Notes: generated from the letters alone by a model not told the origin. Positions 17,031 to 26,260 are shown, counted from the first letter of the stretch. The stretch: DNA of 64,000 bases from Cupriavidus sp. WKF15 (GCF_029278605.1 NZ_CP119573.1:2294001-2358000); one strand, 5' to 3'. Numbers and translations: made by a program.

Positions 17031-17450
17031 TTAATCTGAGGCCCTACGTATCCCGATAACCTCAACGAATTCGCAGGAAAATGCAATGTCAAATCCTGAT
17101 AGCGGCCTAAAATTCACGTTAATACCACCACCATCATTTTCCTCGAAAGAAATTTCGTCAATCCACCCGACGTCTGGAATACTGTGAATATTAACTCCAC
17201 CTTGCAGAACATTTTTAAACATAAAATCTATAACGCAATCCTTCTCCGTCCCGTTATAATTCGGATTATCTTGACCCCAATGGTGAATGGATATGAGAAT
17301 TTCCAGAATCGATTCGCCCCTCACCATAGCCCTCCGGATGCAGATGCTGTTTATTTCTGCGTCATGGAAAGCCGGCCAATATCCAAATACATCCTTAACT
17401 AAATAAGCGCCATTTATAAGCGAAATTACGTCGTTACCGTTACCATTCAT
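17031..17450 (-). CDS. Imm50-type immunity protein
   Basis: A 139-residue acidic protein. GYWPAFHDAEINSICIRR near residue 25 is the hallmark W/FHDAEI segment of Imm50 immunity proteins, followed by ILEILISIHHWG and a beta-rich C-terminus (FDIAFSCEFVEVIGI). GC content is much lower than in flanking chromosomal DNA. It starts 8 bp after the stop of an orphan RHS toxin tail on the same strand, the usual toxin-then-immunity order, so it probably neutralises that toxin. Confidence in the family is moderate to good, from motif memory. Confidence 0.65.
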   Translation of the reverse strand: MNGNGNDVISLINGAYLVKDVFGYWPAFHDAEINSICIRRAMVRGESILEILISIHHWGQDNPNYNGTEKDCVIDFMFKNVLQGGVNIHSIPDVGWIDEISFEENDGGGINVNFRPLSGFDIAFSCEFVEVIGIRRASD

Positions 17451-17457
17451 AGTAAAG

Positions 17458-17672
17458 TCACTCCCATATTCCTCTTAAATTACCTTTATTTCTTTGGCAT
17501 CGGACAAATTGGAAGCGCTTTCCCTCTGAGTCATAGTACCGGACATTCCCATTCCACGGATTAATGTAATATCCACCCGGCGGTCCCGTAAGAGGCAGAC
17601 CGCGCTGTTCGCCAAGGCCGTCCGAGTATGATATTGGGTCACCGTCGACATACGAGTAGCTACGCCATTTAA
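17458..17672 (-). pseudogene. Orphan RHS toxin C-terminal module
   Basis: An open frame with no start codon reads SYSYVDGDPISYSDGLGE, the end of an RHS core (NxYxYVxGDPixyxDPxG), then GPPGGYYINPWNGNVRYYDS and a basic tail ending at 17458. The segment replaces only the C-terminal tip of an RHS protein. Such orphan modules act as donor cassettes that can recombine onto a full RHS protein. The toxin activity of the short tail is unknown. Its immunity gene follows directly. Confidence 0.65.
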
Positions 17673-17684
17673 TTTAACTTCACA

Positions 17685-18038
17685 TCAAGAACCAGGAATG
17701 AAGTAACTCCAGGTTTCTGGCATAATTTTTATTCGATCTGGCGTGTCTTTGTAAATTTCAATTTCCGTGCAAATTCCCTGCACAACGTGTAGTAGGACGT
17801 GAATATCAACCCCATCCATATCCTTCCCATATAATTCAACGGGCACCCGGTAACGCACCGCTGCGAATACCGGACTGGATATTTTAAGACTTAAGCTTCC
17901 ATCATCATCAATTATACGCACATGGCATGAGGCCAGCTGTTGCCTGATCTCTGCAGATCCCTGGTAATCCGCAGCGGCTAGAAGATCGATTAGCTTTTTT
18001 TCAGCTAGCGAGGGGTCTCTATAGTCTTCGGGATCCAT
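17685..18038 (-). CDS. Probable immunity protein for the RHS toxin upstream
   Basis: A 117-residue, mildly acidic protein beginning MDPEDYRDPSLAEKKLIDLL. Its ATG overlaps the RHS toxin stop as TAATG, a tight translational coupling seen for toxin/immunity pairs. A central beta-rich part (SLSLKISSPVFAAVRYRVPV) and a C-terminal ETWSYF are the only other landmarks. It may belong to the DUF6984-type small proteins found at polymorphic-toxin loci, but I am not sure. GC content is low, like Imm50 next door. The role as immunity protein is inferred from position. Confidence 0.55.
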   Translation of the reverse strand: MDPEDYRDPSLAEKKLIDLLAAADYQGSAEIRQQLASCHVRIIDDDGSLSLKISSPVFAAVRYRVPVELYGKDMDGVDIHVLLHVVQGICTEIEIYKDTPDRIKIMPETWSYFIPGS

Positions 18039-18866
18039 TAGTAATAGGTTCCTATGTTTACCTTTCCGCAAGAAAGCGGATAAGCGCGAAACGTCAGATT
18101 AACGCCCCCAACGTTCACGGTTCCCCAAAACCCCGCGCCTGGGGAGATATACGGTAATATTGGAATGACGTAAGATGTAATTGCACTTTCGGCCGCGGAT
18201 TGCGATATCGAACCTGGAAGGTGGCGCGCTCCGTGGCCAAACGTTATCTGAGTGCCATCTGGATCAATATAACCTATCGGATTACCATTCACATATGAGT
18301 ATATGTTTTGCCCACCCGCGAAGCCGATGGGATCCTCGGCCACGAAGCGTCCGAACCCCGGGTGGTAATAGCGGGCACGGTAGTAGTAGAGCCCGGTGCC
18401 ATCGTTCTCGCGCCCGGTGTACTGCGCCGCATTGCCGCTGACCTCGCCGCTGGCCGTGACGGCCCCATAGGGCTCGTAGGCGTAGCTGGTCTTGACCACT
18501 CCGGCGCCATCGGTCAGCGCCAGGGTGCTGCCCAGCGCGTCGGTGACGAAGCTCCTGGTGCCCTGGGTCATGTCGGTGCGGCTGAAAGTCTCATCCAGCC
18601 CCAGGCCGGTGAGCAGGTTGGCGCTGGGCGTGCCGCCGGCGAGCTCCTGCACCGCGTTCAGCCCGTCGTAAGCAAAGCTGGTGCCGGTACCGACCACCGT
18701 CTTGCCGCTGCGCCGCCCCATTGCATCATAGGTGAAACTGGCCGTCGCGCCGCCACTGAGCGCACTGAGCCGGTCGCGCGAGTCCCAGCTGTAGGTCAGG
18801 TTCCCGTCACCCGTCACGTTGCCATTGGCGTCATAGGTTAGGCTGGCCCCGGCCCAGTTGGTCAGC
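18038..18866 (-). pseudogene. RHS-repeat protein C-terminal fragment with toxin domain
   Basis: The last 276 codons of an RHS/YD-repeat protein. YD repeats (SFTYDAMGRRSGKTV, FAYDGLNAVQEL) lead to the RHS core box YYYRARYYHPGFGRFVAEDP, after which the variable toxin starts: FGHGARHLPG, then GFWGTVNVGGVNLTFRAY, ending VNIGTYY. The toxin layout (HxARH, then RAY, then GTYY) resembles BECR-fold ribonuclease toxins, but I cannot name the family with certainty. The N-terminal part of the RHS shell, normally over 1000 residues, is lost at about 18866 against unrelated DNA, so the toxin cannot be delivered from this copy. Confidence 0.75.
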
Positions 18867-18870
18867 CGAG

Positions 18871-19050
18871 GGCATCGCGTGGTTCAACGGCCTGCAGGAA
18901 TCCGAGCGGGCTCGCTGGCTGGCCGACGCAGAAAGCGCGCGGCCCGTGGACGCATGGGGCGCGTACTTGCGCCAACTGGCCTACCAGGACGCCCTCAGCG
19001 AAGCGGAGAACTGGCCGGCCAGCCGCATCGGAAGCGCGATAGATTTGGCA
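18871..19050 (+). pseudogene. Fragment of a plasmid/ICE-type small protein
   Basis: A frame without start reads GIAWFNGLQESERARWL, then RPVDAWGAYLRQLAYQ. The W-(F/W)N-x2-(S/P)-x2-ERA-x-W pattern is common in short accessory proteins of plasmids and integrative elements. It is truncated at both ends between the RHS fragment and the lysyl-oxidase gene. Confidence 0.35.
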
Positions 19051-19102
19051 CCGCTCGCTTTCAATTCAGGTTCTTTCTTTGGCTGTGACCCGGTGGTCAG
19101 GC

Positions 19103-21649
19103 TCATGATTGGCCGCTGCCTCCAACAAGTTTGCGCAAAGCTTCCGCAAACTCTGGTTGTGACACGAGTTCGCCGAGGCGTCGGAGAATATCCGATGTTT
19201 GAAGTCCTTCGGCTCCCTCGATTTTCGCGAGTTCATCCTTGGACGTCGCCGAATTCTTCTCGCAGCACATGCGTGCGCATTGCTGTAGCATTGCCGCGTC
19301 AATGTGGTGCTCGGCGAGAAAACGTCCGAGCGCGTCATTTTTCAGCAGGCAATCCAGCAGGCAGCAGAGCAGGTCGCCACGGTGGTCCGTCGGCGTTGCC
19401 GGGGACGGTGAATTGCCTCCAATGACAGTTACGCCAGTCAGAAGGTGCTCACGCGTGAATGCTTCTCCGCGGTGTGTCCATCCGCTGGCAACCAGATGGA
19501 ACTGGTAAACACCGGCCAGGCTCGCGACCATATCCGTTTCGAAAACTCCGGGTCTAACCTCGGTAAGCGAGAGCGTGGTCTGGGTGCCGTCTGGTAGACG
19601 CAACTCGGCTTGAACCTGGGCGCTGCGTATTAGCGGGATACCGAACTCGGTCAGCGTTGCGCGCAGGGCCAGGGTCGCTCCTGGTTCAAAGCTGCCCTGC
19701 GTCAGGTTGGCCGACAAACGTACGTTAGAGTAGGCATGCACACTCACGTTGTAGCGCGCGGTGTATTTTCCGATGCGGGAGATGGAGGTGCTTCGCTCCC
19801 CATCGTCAATGCCAAGAACGGCGTGCCATAAGCCCGCGTGCGCAGGCTTGCCCCCACCAAGCAATGGCAGCCCGAAGCGGTAATACAGCATGTTCGTGCC
19901 CGACGCCACCGTCGCGCCTAACGCGAGTGCTTCGGTGGGGCCCACTACGTGGCCAGCGGGGGTCTCAAGCGCGAAATCCACAATGGGCAGGTCAGTCAAC
20001 AAGATCGCGGTGGCATCTATATCGGACGAGTTGAGCCTGAAGGGTACACGCACCTTTTGCCCTCGGCTGATATAGCCGCTTGGATCCTTCACGACGTTGT
20101 TGTTCGTCACGGCGGCCAGGATTTGCAGGAAGTATTTGCTGAGGCGAAAATAATCGTCGATAGCACTTGAGAGAGCGCCGCTGATCAGCAGATAACCGCC
20201 CGTCCCCATCGTAAGTGCCGTGAGGGCGGATGTACTTACCTGCTGGGCGGTGCCGAGACCAATCGCAAAGGTGCGATTGGTGATCAGGTCCTTGACGTCC
20301 TTGATGAACTTGTAGGTATTCTCAAGTCCATCGGTAAATACGACAATCGCCTTGTTGTCGTATCCCGTAACCGGATCGATCGTAGTGCGCGCCTGCTCTA
20401 GACCGTTTCCGATCGATGTAGCCCCGTGCGGCATGGTTGCCTTGATGTCTGCCGTGAGCTTAGGCCGGTTGATATCTATCGAGGGGTCCGTTAGCGGCAG
20501 CACCGCGTCGACGAAGTAAGCCTTATCGTCGAAGCGAACGAGGCCGATGCCATTGTTCGCCTGCGCAAGCTCGACGAACCGTGAAGCGGCGTCATGAAGC
20601 ACGTCTATCCGATTGGCGCCCGTGCCAGCCGGCCAGCCCATGCTGCCAGACTGGTCAAGAGCCAAAACAACGGCCACCGTGGGACGCTTGATCGTGTTCG
20701 CAATGATCGGGACAGTCCATTCTTCCCCGGTCTCGTTGCACTTTACCTTGACCTCGCCCGTCCCAACGTCGCCCGCATTTGTGCCTTTGTAGGTTAGCCA
20801 GAGAAAAGCGTTCCTCGGCAAAAGAGAGTGTTCCTCCGCCAGCATTGAGCCGGGGGTACTCAACGTTCCGAATGTGGTGCCGGCAGAACCGGTCAGCGTG
20901 GTTGGGCCGCTGACGATCGAAAAGCTCACGGCACGGCAAGACCGGACTTCGAACTCTACCGGGCGAACGGCGGTCTCACCTGCTGGCACATCGTTGAAGT
21001 TTACCGTTGGGGTTGTGAGAGCATGGTAAATCGGTGGATCGATGATGTTCTGTTCGCCGGTTCCAGCGAGGCGGACGCCAACACAGATGGTATTGTCGTC
21101 GTAGGTGTCCTCGGGAACTACGTGACTGGCGTTCGTGGTAGCCACGATTGTGTAGTCGCCGTCCGGTACGCCGTCGATAACGATAAACTGGCAAGCCAGT
21201 TCTCGGCTGTACACGTCGGCCCATCCCACCGTGATTCCCTGGTTGCTCACACAGTCGGTGAACTTCTTCTGGCCCGGGTTCGCGAAATCTTGGATGGGCT
21301 CGATATCGACCATGCAGAAACCCTGCTTTTTGCCCGGAGCGGCCTCGTCTCCTTGGGCGTTGTAAAGCGCGTAGACGTTATAGTCTTTCAGATGAAAATG
21401 ACCGTGCGCTTGCGAATATTCGTACCACGAGGGATGGTTTTTAGGGTCGCCGATGACCAAGTCGGTGTCTCCGATGTTTTTGCTCATAAAATCGAATTTC
21501 AGAATTCGATGCATGCCTGGCGTCACGCAGCCGTCCAGAATTGAGCCGGCAGTGCCGGACTTCTGATTTGCTGGCACATGCGCTGCATCAGGAAAGTCGA
21601 AATCAACGACTGCGAAACGGCGCAGCTCCGGGACCAAATTAACACCCAT
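19103..21649 (-). CDS. Lysyl-oxidase-like domain fused to VWA domain
   Basis: An 848-residue protein. Residues about 1-195 resemble the lysyl-oxidase (copper amine oxidase) fold: GMHRILKFDF, the copper-ligand cluster AHGHFHLKDY (His82, 84, 86), KKQGFCMVD, and VPDGDYTIVATTNASH. Residues about 215-320 form a beta domain opening NFNDVPAGETAVRPVEF. A VWA domain follows from about 322 with the MIDAS motif DQSGS at 332 and FTDGLEN later. Ig-like beta regions and a short cysteine-rich helical tail (LLCCLLDCLL) end the protein. No signal peptide is visible. The start at 21649 was chosen because upstream codons lack coding character. It is a paralogue of the tyrosinase/VWA protein next door and lies downstream of it. 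Proposed role: oxidative cross-linking of protein targets held by the VWA part (inference). Confidence 0.85.
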   Translation of the reverse strand: MGVNLVPELRRFAVVDFDFPDAAHVPANQKSGTAGSILDGCVTPGMHRILKFDFMSKNIGDTDLVIGDPKNHPSWYEYSQAHGHFHLKDYNVYALYNAQGDEAAPGKKQGFCMVDIEPIQDFANPGQKKFTDCVSNQGITVGWADVYSRELACQFIVIDGVPDGDYTIVATTNASHVVPEDTYDDNTICVGVRLAGTGEQNIIDPPIYHALTTPTVNFNDVPAGETAVRPVEFEVRSCRAVSFSIVSGPTTLTGSAGTTFGTLSTPGSMLAEEHSLLPRNAFLWLTYKGTNAGDVGTGEVKVKCNETGEEWTVPIIANTIKRPTVAVVLALDQSGSMGWPAGTGANRIDVLHDAASRFVELAQANNGIGLVRFDDKAYFVDAVLPLTDPSIDINRPKLTADIKATMPHGATSIGNGLEQARTTIDPVTGYDNKAIVVFTDGLENTYKFIKDVKDLITNRTFAIGLGTAQQVSTSALTALTMGTGGYLLISGALSSAIDDYFRLSKYFLQILAAVTNNNVVKDPSGYISRGQKVRVPFRLNSSDIDATAILLTDLPIVDFALETPAGHVVGPTEALALGATVASGTNMLYYRFGLPLLGGGKPAHAGLWHAVLGIDDGERSTSISRIGKYTARYNVSVHAYSNVRLSANLTQGSFEPGATLALRATLTEFGIPLIRSAQVQAELRLPDGTQTTLSLTEVRPGVFETDMVASLAGVYQFHLVASGWTHRGEAFTREHLLTGVTVIGGNSPSPATPTDHRGDLLCCLLDCLLKNDALGRFLAEHHIDAAMLQQCARMCCEKNSATSKDELAKIEGAEGLQTSDILRRLGELVSQPEFAEALRKLVGGSGQS

Positions 21650-22078
21650 GACGAACCTCCCTTTTAGCTTCGGGGACCGCAACAGAGCCGAATTTTCCCA
21701 GGCAGCAGTCCAGTGCCTGCCGCGTTGCAATCTGAATGCACATGGCTGCTGCTCCAAAATCCCTCTAACGCGCGCTCCGACGGCAACGGCGAGGCAAAGA
21801 GACGATACGCCAATTTTTTTTGATATTTGCCAAGAGCGACTCGCATCCTATGGGGTCCGCCCCGATGTTCGAACTCTCCAGATCACGCTGCATTCGCCGA
21901 ACCGCCTTGAGGAAAGGGTCAATGACCCCGAAAACCTGGGAACGCTGTCGCGCCAGGCGATGATGATGCGATTGCCGCTGCCGCTCCCAAGCGCGCACAG
22001 CGACACATGCCTGATTCCATTACCGTCCGCGCTGGCGCGACTGCCCACTATGCTTCCTTCACCAAACTACTGGTGCAG
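21650..22078. other. 429-bp spacer between the two VWA genes
   Basis: No convincing gene; short frames here lack a ribosome-binding site and protein-like composition. It probably holds the promoter of the lysyl-oxidase/VWA gene, with an AT-rich stretch (CCAATTTTTTTTGATATTTG) near 21810-21830, and possibly the end of the tyrosinase/VWA transcript. Confidence 0.35.
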
Positions 22079-25009
22079 TTACGCTGTGCCTTCACGCTCT
22101 GCGAGTTCTTGTGCGGTCGGACCGGCGAGTCTCGCTTTACACCACGTCTCGAAACAGGATGCGACGGCCTTTGGATCGACACCGCGCTCCACGAGGAGAT
22201 GACCTAGTGACTTTGAACCGAGCAGACACTGGATCAGCCTGCACAGTTCCTCATCCCGTGCTTTCGTGGACGGTCCACTTGTCGGCAGCGGGTTGTCTCC
22301 ACCTAGAATGGCCGTCGCGGAAAGTAGTTGTTCGCGTGTGAAAGGGACCCCCCGCATAGTGAGGCCGGACGCCACCAGACGGATCCGGTAGACTCCCGCA
22401 AGGATCGCAGTCGTGCTGCCGTGGAAGCGGCCCGGATCTGTTTCGGGCAGCACCAGCGTCACCCGGGTATTGTCGGGCAAATCCAGCTCCGCGTACACGT
22501 TAGCGCGGTGCTCCACTGGGATACCGTATTCCGTGAGGGTCGCGGAAATAGTGACGCTGGCCCCGGGTTGGAGACTGTTTTGTGTCAGCCGTGCGTCCAT
22601 CCGAAGGTTCGTGAACGACTGAACGGTGAAGCTGTAACGGATTCCGCCCGAACTCGCACCCGCAGCGTTGGCAGCCGCCCAGCGCGATCCCTTCCGGTCG
22701 GCCATCTCGATAATCGCGTACCAGGTCCCAGCCCGGGCCGGTTGCGCTCCAAGCGCGAGCGGAAGCGTGAACCTGTAGTAACTCATGTTGGTGCCTACAC
22801 CATGCGCCGCCCCTAAGCCTGCGGCCGATGCAGGCGTCATTACGTCCCCCGCAGGCGTTTCGATGTAGAAATTGACTCCCCGATGATCGGTCAAAAGAAT
22901 CGTGGTTGCGTCGATGTCGGCTTCGTTTAGCTTGAAGGGAATACGTACCTTCATACCGGGAAAGATGGTCCCGTTCGGATCAGTAACGACGCTCGTGTTG
23001 GAGACCCCTGCAAGTACTTGCAGGAAATACTTCCGAAGGCGGAACTGATCGTCGATGGAGGGGCTCAGCGGGCCGCTAAGAAGCACGTAGCCGCCGGTGC
23101 TTCTCGTTATTGCATTCAGCGCCCCAGCGCTTACTTGCTGCGCGGTACCCAGACCAATGGCAAAGGTCTGCGCGTCTAGGCTTCCCATGACGTCAGCGAT
23201 GAATTGAGAGGTGTTCTCAAGTCCATCGGTAAACACGATCATGGCCTTCTTGAGATACGCGTTCACAGGGTTGAGCGTGGTCCTGCCAAGGGCGATTCCA
23301 TTCCCGATCGACGTCGCGCCCTGAGGCTGTAGATTGTCGATGGTCGTAACCATGTTCATGAGGTTCGGATCGTTTGTGGCGCCGGTAAGCGTGGTGACAT
23401 TAAACCCAGGGTAGGCTGCCTGGTCGAAGCTCACCATACCTACCCCGTTGTTGGCCTGAACGAGTTGACAGAAGTTCGTCGCCGCCTGATGGAGTACGTC
23501 GATCCGCTTTGTGGTGGCGTCAACGCCGGCGAGCCAGCCCATACTTCCTGACTGATCCAGAACAAGCATCACGCCGACCGTAGGCCGCATGATGCTGTTG
23601 CCGTGAATGGAGAAGACGAAGTCCTGGTTAGTTTCCACGCAGTGGATCGTCACCGATCCAACGGGAGCCGGTCCTGGCGCCCCACCTGTAAATTGGAACC
23701 ATATCCGGGCTACCTGCAACTGGTGAGGGCCGCTGGGCACAACAACGGTGTCCCCAGGAGGATTCTGTACAGAGTAGGGCGCGCTAGGCCCGAAGCCAGG
23801 CTTTACTTGCAGCGTGACAGCGCCGCACGCGAAGATCTCGAAGACGGCGGCGCGGGAAGCGGTCTCGCCCTGCGGCACTTCGTTGAAGTTGATGTCGTTG
23901 CCAGGATTCTCGGCCGCTATAACGCGCACTGTGGTCGGCAATGTGTCATAGCACGGTGGCGCGACGACAGAGAGATCGTGGTAGTCGTGCGGAGAGCCTT
24001 GGTTCTCATGAGTCGGCTCCCACGGGCGGATGTCATGATATTCGCCGTGACCTGTGCTCCAAGGTTCGACCAGATGCTTAAGGTTCTGATTCGAATGGGC
24101 TCCCACCGCGATGACGTCCACGTCCATGTTCGACTCGAGCCCATAGACTTGGTTCGGATCCAGCCGCTCCGGGTGCATCGGATCGCACTGCCACATGGCG
24201 TAAACCCGATCGACGTTGGAGTGGAGCAGGAACACAAACGGGTCGCGAAAAGCATCATGCGGGCTGATGTTAGCGAAATAAGGGTGCGCCGAGTTGTGGA
24301 TCGTTTCCCACGCCGTACGGAAATAGTTCGGCATGACGTTGTTGACGAAGTTCTGGTCGGTTCCATGGTTATTAGGGACTGCAGGGCCGAAGTCCTGAAG
24401 GCCCAGGACGTGGTTCTCCTGTGCTGCAGTGATGAGCGGCGCTGGAGCCGGCCCGGGGTAGCGGGACGGTCGCTCGACGTACTGTGGGGGATCGACTGGA
24501 TTGGTGCTGTTGTCCCGATCCTGTGGGTGACCGGAAGTACCGGCCAGTGGGTCGTAGAATCCCGCGCTGAGCCAAGGATCTCCAATCGCGTCATCACCGG
24601 GATTCACGGCTTGACCGTCTGGGAGTCCCGGCGACCCCATGAAATTGACGTCGAATAAGTTGAGCGTTCCAGTGTTCCCGCCTCCGAGGTTTGAATTGGG
24701 GAGGGCGCGAGGATCTTCCTTGAAGTCCCAGTAGTGGAGCGACAACTGAGGGTTGATCTCCCGGATCAGTGCCTCGAAGCGGTTGGTGATCTCGCGGTGC
24801 CACGGCAAAAACTCGGGGCCACCATGCACGTGTGTCGCTTGATGAATCTCATCCTGTTTGAACCACCAGCTCACGCCGCCCGGTGGCGTATCGCTCCGGC
24901 TGCCAGGATAGTATCGGTTGTTCAGTTCCTTGATAGCGTCGCGCAGCATGGCGCGCTCCGCAGGATCGACCGATTTGATATTCCGCCTGATGCCGTCTCC
25001 CAGTGCCAT
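22079..25009 (-). CDS. Tyrosinase domain fused to VWA domain
   Basis: A 976-residue protein. Residues about 1-350 are a tyrosinase (type 3 copper) domain: HGGPEFLPWHR gives His62 and His71 of the CuA site, and HNSAH plus DPFVFLLHSNVDRVYAMWQ give His238, His242 and His263 of CuB. The third CuA ligand is probably His56 or His60. A beta domain starts NFNEVPQGETASRAAVFE (about 374), then a VWA domain with MIDAS DQSGS at 485 and GATSIGNG and FTDGLEN further on. The C-terminal half aligns throughout with the lysyl-oxidase/VWA paralogue, including AQQVSAGALNAI and a cysteine-containing tail. No signal peptide is visible. Tyrosinases oxidise phenols and Tyr side chains to quinones, which cross-link with amines. 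Confidence 0.88.
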   Translation of the reverse strand: MALGDGIRRNIKSVDPAERAMLRDAIKELNNRYYPGSRSDTPPGGVSWWFKQDEIHQATHVHGGPEFLPWHREITNRFEALIREINPQLSLHYWDFKEDPRALPNSNLGGGNTGTLNLFDVNFMGSPGLPDGQAVNPGDDAIGDPWLSAGFYDPLAGTSGHPQDRDNSTNPVDPPQYVERPSRYPGPAPAPLITAAQENHVLGLQDFGPAVPNNHGTDQNFVNNVMPNYFRTAWETIHNSAHPYFANISPHDAFRDPFVFLLHSNVDRVYAMWQCDPMHPERLDPNQVYGLESNMDVDVIAVGAHSNQNLKHLVEPWSTGHGEYHDIRPWEPTHENQGSPHDYHDLSVVAPPCYDTLPTTVRVIAAENPGNDINFNEVPQGETASRAAVFEIFACGAVTLQVKPGFGPSAPYSVQNPPGDTVVVPSGPHQLQVARIWFQFTGGAPGPAPVGSVTIHCVETNQDFVFSIHGNSIMRPTVGVMLVLDQSGSMGWLAGVDATTKRIDVLHQAATNFCQLVQANNGVGMVSFDQAAYPGFNVTTLTGATNDPNLMNMVTTIDNLQPQGATSIGNGIALGRTTLNPVNAYLKKAMIVFTDGLENTSQFIADVMGSLDAQTFAIGLGTAQQVSAGALNAITRSTGGYVLLSGPLSPSIDDQFRLRKYFLQVLAGVSNTSVVTDPNGTIFPGMKVRIPFKLNEADIDATTILLTDHRGVNFYIETPAGDVMTPASAAGLGAAHGVGTNMSYYRFTLPLALGAQPARAGTWYAIIEMADRKGSRWAAANAAGASSGGIRYSFTVQSFTNLRMDARLTQNSLQPGASVTISATLTEYGIPVEHRANVYAELDLPDNTRVTLVLPETDPGRFHGSTTAILAGVYRIRLVASGLTMRGVPFTREQLLSATAILGGDNPLPTSGPSTKARDEELCRLIQCLLGSKSLGHLLVERGVDPKAVASCFETWCKARLAGPTAQELAEREGTA

Positions 25010-25047
25010 GGCTTACTCCCAACCGTATCTCAAACGGAAAGTGTGCT

Positions 25048-25410
25048 TTAGAACGTCGACTCGCAGATGGAGCATGCGCGCGAACCAGTCAATTCAATGG
25101 ACTGGCACCACAGACTTAGCCGCCAGGGATCACCGTGATCAATTACTAGACCAGCCGTGAGAACCTCGCTTTCCTCTTGCTTCTTCAAGCCATCCCACGT
25201 ATCCGCATGTCCAGCGGATCGCCTTGCCTCCAGCGGCACTGGCGCAAACGCTTGCCTCGCGGCCAGCCGTCCCCGCCAGATCAGCCACGTATGGTTTCCA
25301 CCGTGAAGCTGCGTCTCAGGGGCGCAAAGCATTTGGCCGCAGTGCAAGACCGAATAGTTGATTGCCGGGTTGGGCATTTGGAGCATAGGAGTTGCCAGGG
25401 TGGCAATCAA
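25048..25410 (-). CDS. Hypothetical protein upstream of the tyrosinase/VWA gene
   Basis: A 120-residue frame ending 38 bp before the tyrosinase/VWA start, on the same strand. It has two cysteine pairs (CGQMLC, and CQSIELTGSRACSIC at the end) and a tryptophan-rich patch, TWLIWRGRLAARQAF. No family is recognised, and the ribosome-binding site is weak. It may be a small gene cotranscribed with the tyrosinase or a chance frame. Confidence 0.3.
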   Translation of the reverse strand: MIATLATPMLQMPNPAINYSVLHCGQMLCAPETQLHGGNHTWLIWRGRLAARQAFAPVPLEARRSAGHADTWDGLKKQEESEVLTAGLVIDHGDPWRLSLWCQSIELTGSRACSICESTF

Positions 25411-25763
25411 GCGAGTCTGTCAAGCTTATTTTTTTAAATCTGGCGTAAATGCTTTTTAATATCAGATTTGAAACACTTTTACGCCAAATGAGCGACTCTG
25501 AGCGCTTTTATTGGATGAGAGCCTCCAACAGACAGAAAGCCTACTGATGCTGCAAGGCGACTGCGGCGATGGACACGCCCGGCTGCATGCAGGCCTGGAC
25601 ACGGGGCAGATGTGGCCGTGCAGGCAATGCGCGAAACGCGAGATCTCATTGATTCCGTCGCATGGATCAAGGAAGAGGGCGACAAGGACAAGCCGCTGGC
25701 CGCGCTCGATGCCGTCCTGGCACTCTAGCGTACCGAGACAGCCACGCGGGGTGACGATTTCGA
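25411..25763. other. Gene-poor stretch with an inverted repeat
   Basis: TGGCGTAAA at about 25441 and TTTACGCCA at about 25479 form a 9-bp inverted repeat around an AT-rich loop, possibly an IS end or recombination site. A short frame at 25620-25727 reads MRETRDLIDSVAWIKEEG and looks like a gene tail. No intact gene is present. Confidence 0.35.
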
Positions 25764-26260
25764 TTACGAGTACCCGTTTTCTTTGAACCAGGTGGCATAT
25801 GCTTCAGAGGAATCTACTTCTGCCAGGATCTCGATCTCCTGATCGGGCGCTGTGGCATGCGAACAATCGAGTAGCCGTCGTCAAGCATGAGTGTTGGTCG
25901 CGCGCGCCAACGCTTCTATTCCGCCAGCTTCCTTGCTGCCAGCTGTTTGGCTTCGTCCGGACTTGCAGCAACGCCGTAGTTCGTGGACCTATCCCACGCG
26001 CCGCCATCCAGGCAGCGAACTTCAAACTGACCGTCTTCACGCGTCACGGCGTATGGCCGGTCTCACCATTCGTCCAACTCCGCCGCTGAACGGGCTTCGT
26101 TGGGCGTCTGGTCGAAGTTCTCTGGCAGAACGGGATCTACTGAAAAGGATTCGGATTGCGCCTTGCGCGCGCACCAGTCCTGGTGGGCCTGTTGAAGATG
26201 ATGCCAGCGCCGTTCGGGGACGTTTCCTCGCGGCCACAGTAGACGATGGGTTGCCTTATC
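25764..26260 (-). pseudogene. Two decayed small accessory genes
   Basis: Minus-strand segments can be followed only by changing frame. The upstream one ends PENFDQTPNEARSAAELDEW then TGA. The downstream one reads AVTREDGQFEVRCLDGGAWD, then shifts to PTLMLDDGYSIVRMPQRP, then shifts again to DQEIEILAEVDSSEAYATWF before a TAA at 25764. The pieces are clearly coding but carry at least two indels, so the second gene is dead. Both resemble small hypothetical genes of Burkholderiaceae plasmids and islands; no function is known. Confidence 0.55.
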
